From Pyrenopolyporus hunteri (taxonomy: Eukaryota > Ascomycota > Sordariomycetes > Xylariales > Hypoxylaceae): DNA of 64,000 bases. Within the stretch, counting starts at the first letter, position 1; every line of letters begins with the position of its first letter. The notes below the pieces were generated by a model that had not been told where the DNA came from, ran no database searches, and saw nothing but the letters and a program-made list of their open reading frames with translations. Below are positions 45,383-54,619 of this stretch, one piece after another. Where the stretch lies: positions 1,612,001 to 1,676,000 of the forward strand of contig CADCXC010000035.1 of NCBI GenBank assembly GCA_902806595.1, given 5' to 3'. Both the position numbers and the translations under genes were made by a program.

Positions 45383-46951
45383 ATGTCTACATATGTCAGG
45401 CATTCCCCTATTAGAGCCACCTATAGGGTGATCTCTTCACGGTGGGGAGCAAGTGTGATACAGCGCTGCTCCCTTCACCGGGCTACTCACGACTCGGATT
45501 CCCCGATTAGGAGCGAAGCGCCCGTCGAAAGCAACGGACATGCGACCCGCCTCGCTGTCAAGGACAACATTTCTGCTGTAGGATACCCGACGACATGTGC
45601 GTCCAATATCCTCGCCGGGAACAACATCCCCTTCGAGGCCACCATCGTCAAGCAATTAAGGCAGAGGGGTGCCGCTGTGACGGGCAAGAGTGGCATGGAT
45701 GAGTTCGGCATGGGCACTCACTCCACCACATCTGCATTCGAGACTATCCACAATGTATGCGGCCTAGAGAAATACTCGGCTGGCGGGAGCTCCGGAGGTA
45801 GCGCTGTCGCTGTGAGAAAAGGGGAAGCCGACCTCGCTCTCGGCACCGATACGGGAGGATCTGTTCGCATGCCCGCCGCTTATACTGGCACCGTAGGATT
45901 TAAACCGTCGTACGGTATGCTGTCTCGCTGGGGCGTTGTGCCCTACGCGAATTCGCTCGATACCGTCGGGCTCCTCGCCAGAACGGTAGGTCCGATAGGA
46001 AGAGCAATCGTCGAGGAAGGCCTATACTTGGAACACGACTCTAACGATCCAACTTCTCTCCCTACTCATGTACGCGAGAGGTGTACCGCTGAGCGGCGCG
46101 GATACCGGTCGTGGAACCCAGCCCAGGAGGGAACAATAAAAGACTTAACCTTCGGCATCCCAATAGAATACAACATCGAGGAGCTCGACCCGCGCATACG
46201 CCAAGGATGGTTGATGGCGGCCCAGAAGATAGAAGAATTAGGAGGGCGAGTCGTCCCCGTCTCGTTGCCCTCTACGAAAAACGCTCTCTCCGCATATTAC
46301 GTGATAGCACCCGCCGAGGCATCGTCCAACCTGGCCAAGTACGACGGCATCCGTTACGGGCAGCGAAATAAGGAACAGACCAGTGATTCCTTTGAAGGCA
46401 TTTTATACGGGAAGACGAGAGAGACTGGATTTGGGGGCGAGGTAAAGCGTCGCATTCTACTGGGCTCTTATACACTCAGCTCCGAGGCTATGGACAACTA
46501 CTTCATACAGGCCCAAAAGGTCCGCCGTCTCGTCAGGAGAGATTTTGACCGGGTCTTTAGATTATCCAATCCACTCGAGGACCAGCAACCCTTCGACCTA
46601 AGCGACATAGAGAATACGGTGCAGCTCGAGAATAAGCTCGGCCCAACCCAAGTCGACTTCCTCCTATGTCCCACCGCGCCCACGACTCCACCTCTTCTGG
46701 AAGATGTCATGAAACAGACTCCCTTAGATTCCTATATGAACGACGTGTTCACAGTTCCGGCCAGCCTCGCGGGACTCCCCGCAATCAGCATCCCCATGGA
46801 TATCCCCGTTGACCCAACCAATGAAGAGGAAAAACTGCTGAGCTTTGGCGGTATGCAACTCATCGGTCAATATTGGGACGATGCGCGATTGCTTTCCGTA
46901 GCTGACATGTTGTCGCCCCAAATTCTGCAGCAGCGCCTCTTTGAGAACTGA
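45383..46951 (+). CDS. HER2: Mitochondrial glutamyl-tRNA(Gln) amidotransferase subunit A
   Basis: A single uninterrupted exon of 522 codons. The first 35 residues are Arg/Ser-rich without acidic residues, a mitochondrial targeting sequence. The amidase signature follows: LAVKDNIS (catalytic Lys 60), GGSSGGSAVAV (cis-Ser 136) and GTDTGGSVRMPA (nucleophile Ser 160), then GFKPSYGMLSRWGVVPYANSLDTVG. Spacing between the three catalytic residues is as in bacterial GatA. The protein is the glutaminase/transamidation subunit of the GatFAB-type complex that converts Glu-tRNA(Gln) to Gln-tRNA(Gln) in mitochondria. Other amidases are unlikely given SRWGVVPYANSLDT. The N-terminus is somewhat shorter than bacterial GatA before the Lys motif. 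Confidence 0.95.
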   Translation: MSTYVRHSPIRATYRVISSRWGASVIQRCSLHRATHDSDSPIRSEAPVESNGHATRLAVKDNISAVGYPTTCASNILAGNNIPFEATIVKQLRQRGAAVTGKSGMDEFGMGTHSTTSAFETIHNVCGLEKYSAGGSSGGSAVAVRKGEADLALGTDTGGSVRMPAAYTGTVGFKPSYGMLSRWGVVPYANSLDTVGLLARTVGPIGRAIVEEGLYLEHDSNDPTSLPTHVRERCTAERRGYRSWNPAQEGTIKDLTFGIPIEYNIEELDPRIRQGWLMAAQKIEELGGRVVPVSLPSTKNALSAYYVIAPAEASSNLAKYDGIRYGQRNKEQTSDSFEGILYGKTRETGFGGEVKRRILLGSYTLSSEAMDNYFIQAQKVRRLVRRDFDRVFRLSNPLEDQQPFDLSDIENTVQLENKLGPTQVDFLLCPTAPTTPPLLEDVMKQTPLDSYMNDVFTVPASLAGLPAISIPMDIPVDPTNEEEKLLSFGGMQLIGQYWDDARLLSVADMLSPQILQQRLFEN

Positions 46952-47220
46952 GGAGCGCCTCGGTGCCAGTAAGAGACAAAAAGGAGGTCATATCCACTGC
47001 CCATATGCCGCAAGCAGGTATACGGTTAGAGACGACCCGTATGGTATTATACCCCATAGACTTGTGAAACAAGATATCTCTTGACTTCTTGACCCATCAT
47101 GTGATTTTCGTATCCGGGGAACAATTTAGTCTCGGTTTCTTAAATAGTCGTAGAATCCCGTAGTAATCCGTATCGCTCGGTGGTTTGGATCGAGCGTAAA
47201 TCCGTATAGCCGGATCCTTT

Positions 47221-48072
47221 TCACCTCTCATCTCTGCCCGACCCGTCACTCTGATCAACATCCATACCACTACGCGAGCGGTCTCTTTCCCTAGAAGTCG
47301 AGCCTCTTCTCTCAGATGACCTAGAAGTCGATCTCCTACGGCCCCTATCCGAAGTGCGCTCCTCTCCTTCCTCTTTAATTATCCCCTCGTCCTCGCTATC
47401 TCCTTTCGCGTCCCCATTCGCGCCGCCAGTAACCTCCACATCGTCATCCTCCTCCAACAAATCCTCAATGTCACCCAGCGGGCTCACCCTCGGCTCCAGC
47501 AAGTCCAAGTCCTCGAGGATCTCCCGCTTGGGCATCTGCCACAGACTCGTGGCGCACACGCGGTCCTTCGTCAGCAGGTCGTCCACGAACTGGTCGACGT
47601 ACGTCAGGCTCGTCCCCGCGCGCCCCTTCCGCCGCAGCTTGCGCCGGTCCTCGAGGAACGGCTCGAGGACCTTGTACACGGTCTCGGGGCGGCGCGTCAG
47701 CCGGACGTAGAAGCACGCCAGCGCCCGCAGGTACTTGAACCGCTCGCCGCCGTAGCGCAGGTACTCGTCCAGGACGGCGTCGTCGGGCGCGAGCTGCAGC
47801 AGCTTGAACGCGAGGCATAGGAACGGGCTGGGCCGCTGCGCCACGCCGTACGTCCCGCCGACGAACCGCACGTGCTCGGCGACGCGGTCCACGACGTCCG
47901 CCTCGTTCACCCCGAAACACTGCTCCTTCCAGAAGTAGCTGTCCACGATGCGCTCCCGCACCGCTTTTTCCATGATCGTCGCTGGGTTCAGACCGTTGGG
48001 CGCGAGGGCCGCGTTCGACCCCCGCTCGTCGAGGAAGCGCCGCTCGTCGGCGCGGTGCGTGTCGGATGCCAT
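47221..48072 (-). CDS. PRP38: Pre-mRNA-splicing factor Prp38
   Basis: A single exon on the reverse strand, 283 codons from ATG 48072 (GCCATG reversed; methionine followed by ASDTHRADERRFLDERGSNA). The domain is PRP38: NPATIMEKAVRERIVDSYFW, VGGTYGVAQRPSPFLCLAFK, KYLRALACFYVRLT and LTYVDQFVDDLL, then an acidic linker and a C-terminal Arg/Ser-rich tail (RRRSTSRSSERR, RERDRSRSG). Prp38 belongs to the U4/U6.U5 tri-snRNP-associated B complex and is needed for spliceosome activation. An in-frame extension to 48147 exists, but the family begins near MASD and the upstream codons look like leader. The conserved domain is unusually GC-rich in third positions, while the RS tail is not. It converges on GatA with 269 bases between stops. 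Confidence 0.95.
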   Translation of the reverse strand: MASDTHRADERRFLDERGSNAALAPNGLNPATIMEKAVRERIVDSYFWKEQCFGVNEADVVDRVAEHVRFVGGTYGVAQRPSPFLCLAFKLLQLAPDDAVLDEYLRYGGERFKYLRALACFYVRLTRRPETVYKVLEPFLEDRRKLRRKGRAGTSLTYVDQFVDDLLTKDRVCATSLWQMPKREILEDLDLLEPRVSPLGDIEDLLEEDDDVEVTGGANGDAKGDSEDEGIIKEEGEERTSDRGRRRSTSRSSERRGSTSRERDRSRSGMDVDQSDGSGRDER

Positions 48073-51055
48073 GGTTTGGGTGTTTGGGTTGGGGTCACAG
48101 TTGCGGGATTGGATACGTTGGTTTGGAGGTCCGGAGGAGTCTTTCAAGGCCGGGGGATGTCTGTAGCGAGATGGTGAAGCCCGGACGACGCTGGACGAAA
48201 ATTTATAACGTGGACGCGTGGATTGGTGATTTTGTTGGATTCTGGAAGTTGAAGCTTCAACACTCGAAGCTATTATTCTCTTATCGGTTACCTAGGTATC
48301 TTGGGGCGCCTATCGATAAGATAAGGCCAAGGTGACTTCAAAGAGGCTCAGCTTTCAGCCCACTACCAGCTATGAGAGATTTTTTGAACTCCCGGTTTCA
48401 TAGAGATTGCGGTTTCAACCTGCGATATTTCTAAATCGATTGCAATCACTGTTCAAATTAAGCCTAGCAAGAAACAATATAGCCGGCGATCCCAAGGCTT
48501 CAAAGATAGAAACTCAATGGTATACTCTAGACGGCGGAGATAGCAACAGAAATAATCGTCAAACCACAAAGCTCCCCAGCATCGGATCGCATGCTATCTT
48601 TTCATCCAGGTAACAAACATATAGTATCTAACCTGAATAAATGAAATTTTTAGTATAGGTCGAAATTTCAGCATAATTTATGCAGTCTCACGAATATGAT
48701 TACGGGGCGAAGAGAGTGGGAGATAAGAGGTCGAAAGGAAAAAGGAGGGAGCGAATAGGGACAACGAGTAGCCTGGTGCTACAGTTGAGATCAATTCTTA
48801 TGGGACGACATGAACTTGGGAAATTACGGCCGTTGAAGCTTCGAGAGTAGGCGGGCTTCTACTCTAGGCCCTCGCCGTTATCCGTTCTACCTCTTCCTCG
48901 TTACTGACTCGTTCGTATTACGATCGCATGGAGCTCCATACGAGGATTACAACTATACCATTAGTCCCTAACGCTATGATCTGACATCAACAAAATTGGC
49001 CACAAACACTTCAAGTTTGCCACGCGAATCCGCTGCTATATCAGAATCAGAGCCTCCAGCATATCTTCATCGCCGTTAGTGTTTTCAACCACAGGCTCGC
49101 GAGATTTCCAAACGATCGAGATAGAATAGCCTGGTATTTCGTATAATCCCTCAGCAGATTTTGAGCGCTCAGACTTATTATATACTATCCGTCATAGCAC
49201 TGCTGCAGTTGTGCGGAGTTCCTACAAACTTCGGCACTCTTCCAGTATCCACAAGACCGATGCCGCTCTTTTAACCTTCATTCCACGCAGTCTCCACTAT
49301 CAAGGTGAAATAATAGCCCTTAGCTAAAAGGGAAGAGTCTTCAATGTTGGACAAGACTTCAAGACCATAATAGTGGAGGAAGCTGGGAGATTGCTAGAGC
49401 GACATATCATTATAAGCTCGCCAACAGAGCGGAATATTAAAGTCCATCCCTCTCGTACCCGCGCAGTGTATATAATATCCAGTGAGTAATTTCGCTTAAA
49501 AAGTGTCGTTTAGCTTCTGAAGAGTCTAATAAAAAGCTGTTAGATACTCCGAATCCTGTTCATACGGATCTAGAACATCGGGTCTTAACCTCGGCCGAGA
49601 CTCATTCATACTCCAAAAATGGTCGAAGTTACGTGATAGGTTCTCGGAGTTGTTTGCTAATGGTCTGAAGTTCCTCGGAAGACTGAATAGGCACCAAGTC
49701 ATAGCGCTGTCTAATATGTGTGCGTCTATTGAAATCGTCGGGTTCTTTGTGTTCAAGTGAATCCAATACCACCGCAGCGTCGAATAAGGTGGGCAGGTTT
49801 AGAATCCGGCCACGGTTATCATCGCTTAATGAATACCCAGAGGAGCCAGTCGCGGCTGCTATAGTAATATAATTGTTCTTCATTTAGTAGCAGAGCCCTA
49901 ACTACGAATCACACTACCGCAGCCTCTTCTAAAGATCATCCGGGACTAACATCCGTCGACGAAGCGCCATTCTATTGGATAAGACGCAGTCTCAACTTGG
50001 AACAGCTTCGACCATAACCGTTAAGAATAGATACCCACGGCAAGTCTTGCCCAATATGTGTCTTACGCCCTCCGCCCTTCCCTTACTTCCGGGTCAGTGC
50101 GTGTCGTACATGCCTTTGTTAGCCCTAAGGTGGAGGCGGCCAGCACAATATCCTCTATATTACACTCACCTGAAATTCCCGGTGCGCAATATCCCCAGAG
50201 ATTCCGCGGGACTCAAATCGATGGAGTTGGGGGCACCGGTGGAGCCCCGGGGCCCTTCCGCGTCTCTTTGAGCGGGCACACTTGCCGGCATAGACCTTGT
50301 CGTGTCTCTGCCTCCAAAGCCGAACGCCCCCATCTAGCCTCGTCGAAATCCACCAGCAAACAAGGGCTGGAGACTGCGGACCACAGCCACGGTACTTATG
50401 TTACTATGCCTGCGGCGCAAAGCCCTCCCCAGGTGACGACCCAGCTAATATCCATCGACGACTACCTGCATGATCTTACATATCCGCGCCGCGGGACTAG
50501 ATTCCGCGTCCTTGCGGGTGCGACGTCGGAATGCCTGCCGTCCCAGCTATGGTATAGGAAAAACTTGGCACTCAAGGTGGTTATAGTATGTTGGGGGTTG
50601 TGGGAACGTCCGTGGCGGTACTTCTATTTTCTTTCTTTCTTCAGTGATTAAGAGGGCGAAAGCGGAAAATTTTGATGTGACTGCGTTACGCTCGTTTCCA
50701 CGGCGCTGGGTTTGGGTACGGGTCCCTTTCGCGCTCGCTTATGATGGGCCGAGAAGCTCTGCCTGGGTGTGGTCTTAAGACAGGCAAAAAAAATTCGGGT
50801 CGGAGGTAAGCAGGGTTATCATGGCTATTCGAGGTTCACAGACCTCGAAGGGGAGGAGTGTCAGCTAAAATGAGTATAGTAGCAAGATCCTTTCATAAGA
50901 CTCGATCGATTCTCGTATCGTTCGAGCGGTTGAAATTTCTCTTTTATTTAGAGTAGCGAGGATCCTCATTCTGGAGTCTGTGGTCCTCGCCAGCTTTGAC
51001 CATCTGAGGTTTCAAGAAGCGAGGAGAAAGAAGAAAAAAAATTAACCCCGACGTA
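48073..51055. other. Gene-poor stretch with decayed-looking ORFs
   Basis: About 3 kb. 48300-49900 is AT-rich with frequent stops. A reverse ORF of 84 codons at 49629-49883 and an overlapping one in another frame at 49526-49756 look like fragments of something once coding. At 49975-50651 two overlapping forward ORFs reach 98 and 197 codons and have a more coding-like composition (see separate entry). No transposase, reverse transcriptase or terminal repeats are recognised. Confidence 0.4.
50406..50651 (+). CDS. Possible small or partial gene, uncertain
   Basis: An in-frame ATG at 50406 inside a 197-codon ORF (50058-50651) begins MPAAQSPPQVTTQLISIDDY and runs 81 codons to a stop, ending in a hydrophobic, Phe/Tyr-rich tail that looks like intron read-through. 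No downstream exon could be joined confidently, and I recognise no family. It could be the 5' end of a decayed gene or chance. Confidence 0.2.
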   Translation: MPAAQSPPQVTTQLISIDDYLHDLTYPRRGTRFRVLAGATSECLPSQLWYRKNLALKVVIVCWGLWERPWRYFYFLSFFSD

Positions 51056-52530
51056 ATGGCGAACGGTGCTCTCGTCGATATACCGGAGGGGCTAGGAACC
51101 GAAACGCTGGCAGCGGCTATAGTTCTAAGCGTCTTTGCTAGCCTTACCATCGTCTTGCGGATCTGGGTCCGGGTCACCAACGGGGCGATCGGCTGCGATG
51201 ACTACCTAATGATAATCGGCTTTGTGAGTTTCTCGAAGAGCTGGTCCCTCCAAAACCCATAAGGGTATTTCACATTTTAAACAGTGGCTGACAACGCAGC
51301 TATTTCTTATAGATTACCTTTATCATCTGCTGCGTCTTCACCCATCTCGGCTGCCTCTCGGGCCTTGGCGCGACCGACGAGGTCATCCGGAAACTAGATC
51401 CGTCAGGGGAGATGTACAAGGAGGGTCTAAAATGTGTGTCCTAAACATCTCTATGTCATCTCCCAAAATAACTTTGTGATTGATAGCTTACCGGCGTCCT
51501 TCCTCCTATAGGGGTGTTCTACTACGAGGAGTGCTACCTGATCTCTGTCCCGTTTATCAAGACTAGCATCTGCGCCGCCCTTTTGCGGATCACATCAGCA
51601 AAGCGATACGTCATCCCTCTATGGGTCGTCATGGTACTCACCGTCGTCGCCTCGGTCATAGGGTTTGTGGCCGTGTTGCAGCAATGCACACCCATCGCCG
51701 CAAGCTGGGACGTATCCCTCGGCACTTGCGAGGGAACTGGCCGGTCTAGCACGATAAATATAGCCATCTCGGCCGTCACCATCGTCACCGACTGGATGTG
51801 TGCGATTTTCCCCGCGCTCATACTCTGGAACCTGAACATGCAACTGAAAGTGAAGACCTCGCTCGTCTTCGTCCTCGCACTCGGTGCTCTGTACGTTACG
51901 TCCCCCCCTTCTGGATGGTGCCCTTCCGCAGAATTAGCTAATCGAGGTAATCATCACAGGGCCAGCGTTTCCACATGCGTTCGGTTACCATATATCGAAT
52001 ACTACACACACGTTGAAGCTCCACCCCCCGACACTCTCCGTACGTGTCTCTCCTCCCGCGCTTGATAATATCAACTAACCGCCGCCACAGACAGAACGGC
52101 CAACATAATCGTCTGGTCTATCGTCGAGTGCGGCATCGGGATCATCGCGGGCTCGCTCCCGCCGCTGCGGCCGATGTTCAGGAAAGTGGGCCTGAGGCTC
52201 AGCGAGTCGAGGGCGAAGTGGGCGTCCGGGCGGCACGCGGCCAAGGGCCCCATCCTGTGCTCCTACCACCGACACGTCGCGTCCCCGACCGTCCCCGAGG
52301 CCGCCGCCCGGCCCGTCCGGCTCGGGGACATGGCGCGGGTGGGCCGCGGCAACTCGCTGGTCACGACGTGTCAGGGGGGCCGCCGGTCGCGCCAGGACTG
52401 GTGGGAGAGCAGTAGCGTGTTCGACGACGCGTCGAGCCAGAAGATGATCATTGTGAAGAAGACGCAGATAGATATCCAGTACGAGGACGCGCGGCCGGGG
52501 ACGGGGGAGAGCGAGTTTGGTAAGGTGTAG
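51056..52530 (+). CDS. Fungal rhodopsin-domain integral membrane protein (Pth11-related group)
   Basis: Five exons, 51056-51223, 51313-51433, 51512-51890, 51960-52039 and 52091-52530, give about 395 residues. It has the fungal rhodopsin-domain (PF20684) layout of seven membrane spans: LVLRIWVRV after span 1, GCDDYLMIIGF, YYEECYLISVPFIKTSICAALLRI, CTPIAASWD, DWMCAIFPALILWNLNMQLKVK, and after the last introns VWSIVECGIGIIAGSLPPLRPMF. The signatures DDYLM, CTPIAASWD and EC.IGIIAGSLP are typical. Members are 7TM proteins of Pezizomycotina, some acting as surface sensors like Pth11; no ligand is known here. The C-terminal cytosolic tail of about 110 residues is hydrophilic and divergent. All splice joins keep frame with GT/AG ends. 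Confidence 0.92.
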
Positions 52531-53985
52531 GGATGTCCTTGGGATGGGCTCCGGCTAATGTATGATGGGTTTCGGTGTATGGTTTGCGGAGGGTATAGGC
52601 TCCCTGAGGCGGGAGGCGGAGGCTACGGAGCGGGATCTCTACTAATAGGCGTTATTAAGGACCTGTGTATGGGGTTGAATAGCTCTAATATTCAGTCCTT
52701 TCTTTCATTGATACCATAGTTTATTTTGAAATTCTTAGGCACCTACCTACCTTACCTACAAATGTACCTATCTTAACTACTTGGATGAAGGTAGAGAGTA
52801 GGGTTTTATGGAGTAGGTATAGGACTTTATAGCTGCAGAGCACTAATAATATCTCCTCTTCTTTATATTCTATGGCCATAGATAGCGGGTTCAAGTTGGA
52901 GTTCGGGTTAGGGTTCGGGTTAGGGTTAGGTAACGTAGATTATTGTATGTCTATGGTTACTCCCGGCCAATCAGGCGTTGAGGAGACCATCAATGAGAAT
53001 TTGTTGCTTTGGAGATAGTATCGCATTTTAATAAAACCAAGGTGAGGGAGGAATATCACTGGCATCGAGATATACGGCCGGAATGGTTCTCCCTTAAATT
53101 CAACTATGGTGCCTGGTAGCCAAAAGAGGTTGATGTGCTAGTCATTACTATCGACTGCCGCTTGAACTCCCGGTGGCCCCATTTAGTTAAAGGGGAACTC
53201 CGTATTATATCGTCTTCACCAGCTCCGCTTGCGAATGTTATACATGGTCAGTTGCCCCCGTTTAATATATATCCTCTCGATGACCAGGGAAATTTTTTTA
53301 ACAAAATATAGGATATCTATATGTCAGACACCGGCTATTCGGCACATCCATAGTCGTACCGGCGTTATATTGGACGACCGAGCCAGGCATGGCTAGCTGC
53401 TGTTCAACCCGAGACGCGGACGGTATAATTATTGCTTAGATCTAAGCCCGGCTATGCAACTCTCTGCAAGATGAAAGAGTCTCCGTTCTGGCGGGAATGT
53501 CTCGATACGGGCTGATATTCTAGATGTCTGTCTTTCGTTACTTTATTGAGGGCAAGTGGAATATGTCGAGACTGCGGCCTAATCACCACACTAGGATCGA
53601 ATATAGGGGGCCCGAGTCAGGAAAGAAACTGTATTTCCATTCTATATAAATAACCGACGACCTATTACCGGCGTGCAAGCCATCAATACATCTTTAAAAA
53701 GGGTTATTAAGGACTGTACTAATATCGTGAAGAGATCTAAGATCAGATCGGATCAGATCGCCAAGCCGGATCACGGCCGCGCGGACTGCCCTCCCGTTAC
53801 CGGGGAAACAGGAGATACCGGACAAAACAGGAAATTAGTTCTTAAAAACTGCCATCTACGTCAGCATCATTCGGGTCGTCGAACTTATTGAATAACACTT
53901 CAAAAGCTATTATTTTCACTCGTTTCATTCTTTTACTGAGATAATCTAACTATATATAGGGGTTTTCTTCAAAATTTGGCGGATA
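52531..53985. other. Intergenic region with telomere-like repeats
   Basis: About 1.45 kb, AT-rich, no gene. It contains the interstitial telomere-like array at 52901-52930, TACCTACCTTACC motifs near 52741-52758, and a GATCAGATC-rich run at 53727-53760. The 72-codon ORF at 53673-53891 resembles nothing. Confidence 0.45.
52901..52930 (+). repeat. Interstitial telomere-like repeat (GTTAGG/GTTCGG)5
   Basis: Five consecutive hexamers, GTTCGG-GTTAGG-GTTCGG-GTTAGG-GTTAGG, the fungal telomere repeat TTAGGG with A-to-C variants in two units. It lies between two genes, about 370 bases after the rhodopsin-domain gene. Confidence 0.85.
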
Positions 53986-54619
53986 ATGTTATTGACATCG
54001 TCGCAAGTATCAGTTCTCATCTCGTCGGGAATCGGTACGTGTGAACCCCTCCCACCAACAGCCTAAAACACACTGCAACGCTCAGACTAACAATGATCTG
54101 CGTTTTTTTTTTCTTCCAGTCGTCCTGTGTACAGCTGCGTTATTCCTCAGCGGCTACGCGATCCAACAACGCACGCTGCGCGACCTGCGCGCGGCCATCA
54201 ATCCCAACAGGGCGCCTCGGCCGAGCCCCAAAATCTACTTACCGGAGCAGTTCAAGAAGTCGAGGGCCCGGCTCGAAGACGGGACGCCGGTCGACATAGA
54301 CGACCCGCGATACCGCAGGAAATACGGCGCGCGGGAGGAAGATGAAGATGTCGTCGTTGTGCAGCCTACGATTCCGGAAGACAGCGAAGAGCAGCGGGAG
54401 CTGGTAGTGCTGCCGGAAGATGATAGTGCCGACGACGCACCCGTAGGGACGCCGAACTACGAGGAAGAGAAAGAGAAAGAAGAGCCCCCGAAGAAGGAGG
54501 AGCCGAGGAAAGACGAGAAGCCGATCAGTAGAGCTGAGAGGAGGCGCCAGATCAAGGAGGATATTCGACGCTTGTCGGAAGGCCAGGAGCCGGTGTACTA
54601 CCAGCGGCGGTTATGGTAG
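53986..54619 (+). CDS. Small single-span membrane protein with acidic/basic tail (unrecognised)
   Basis: Two exons, 53986-54034 and 54120-54619, with an 85-nt intron (GTACGT, GACTAAC, TTCTTCCAG) give about 182 residues. Splicing yields MLLTSSQVSVLISSGIVVLC followed by TAALFLSGYAIQQ, one clean N-terminal membrane span; the unspliced ORF from 54041 lacks this start. After the span come RTLRDLRAAI and PKIYLPEQFKKSRARLEDG, then a strongly acidic and Lys/Glu-rich low-complexity stretch, and a basic end RAERRRQIKEDIRRLSEG. The pattern suggests a signal-anchored protein with a charged coiled-coil tail, possibly mitochondrial or ER. I do not recognise a named family, though the compact intron and intact frame argue it is real. 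Confidence 0.75.
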
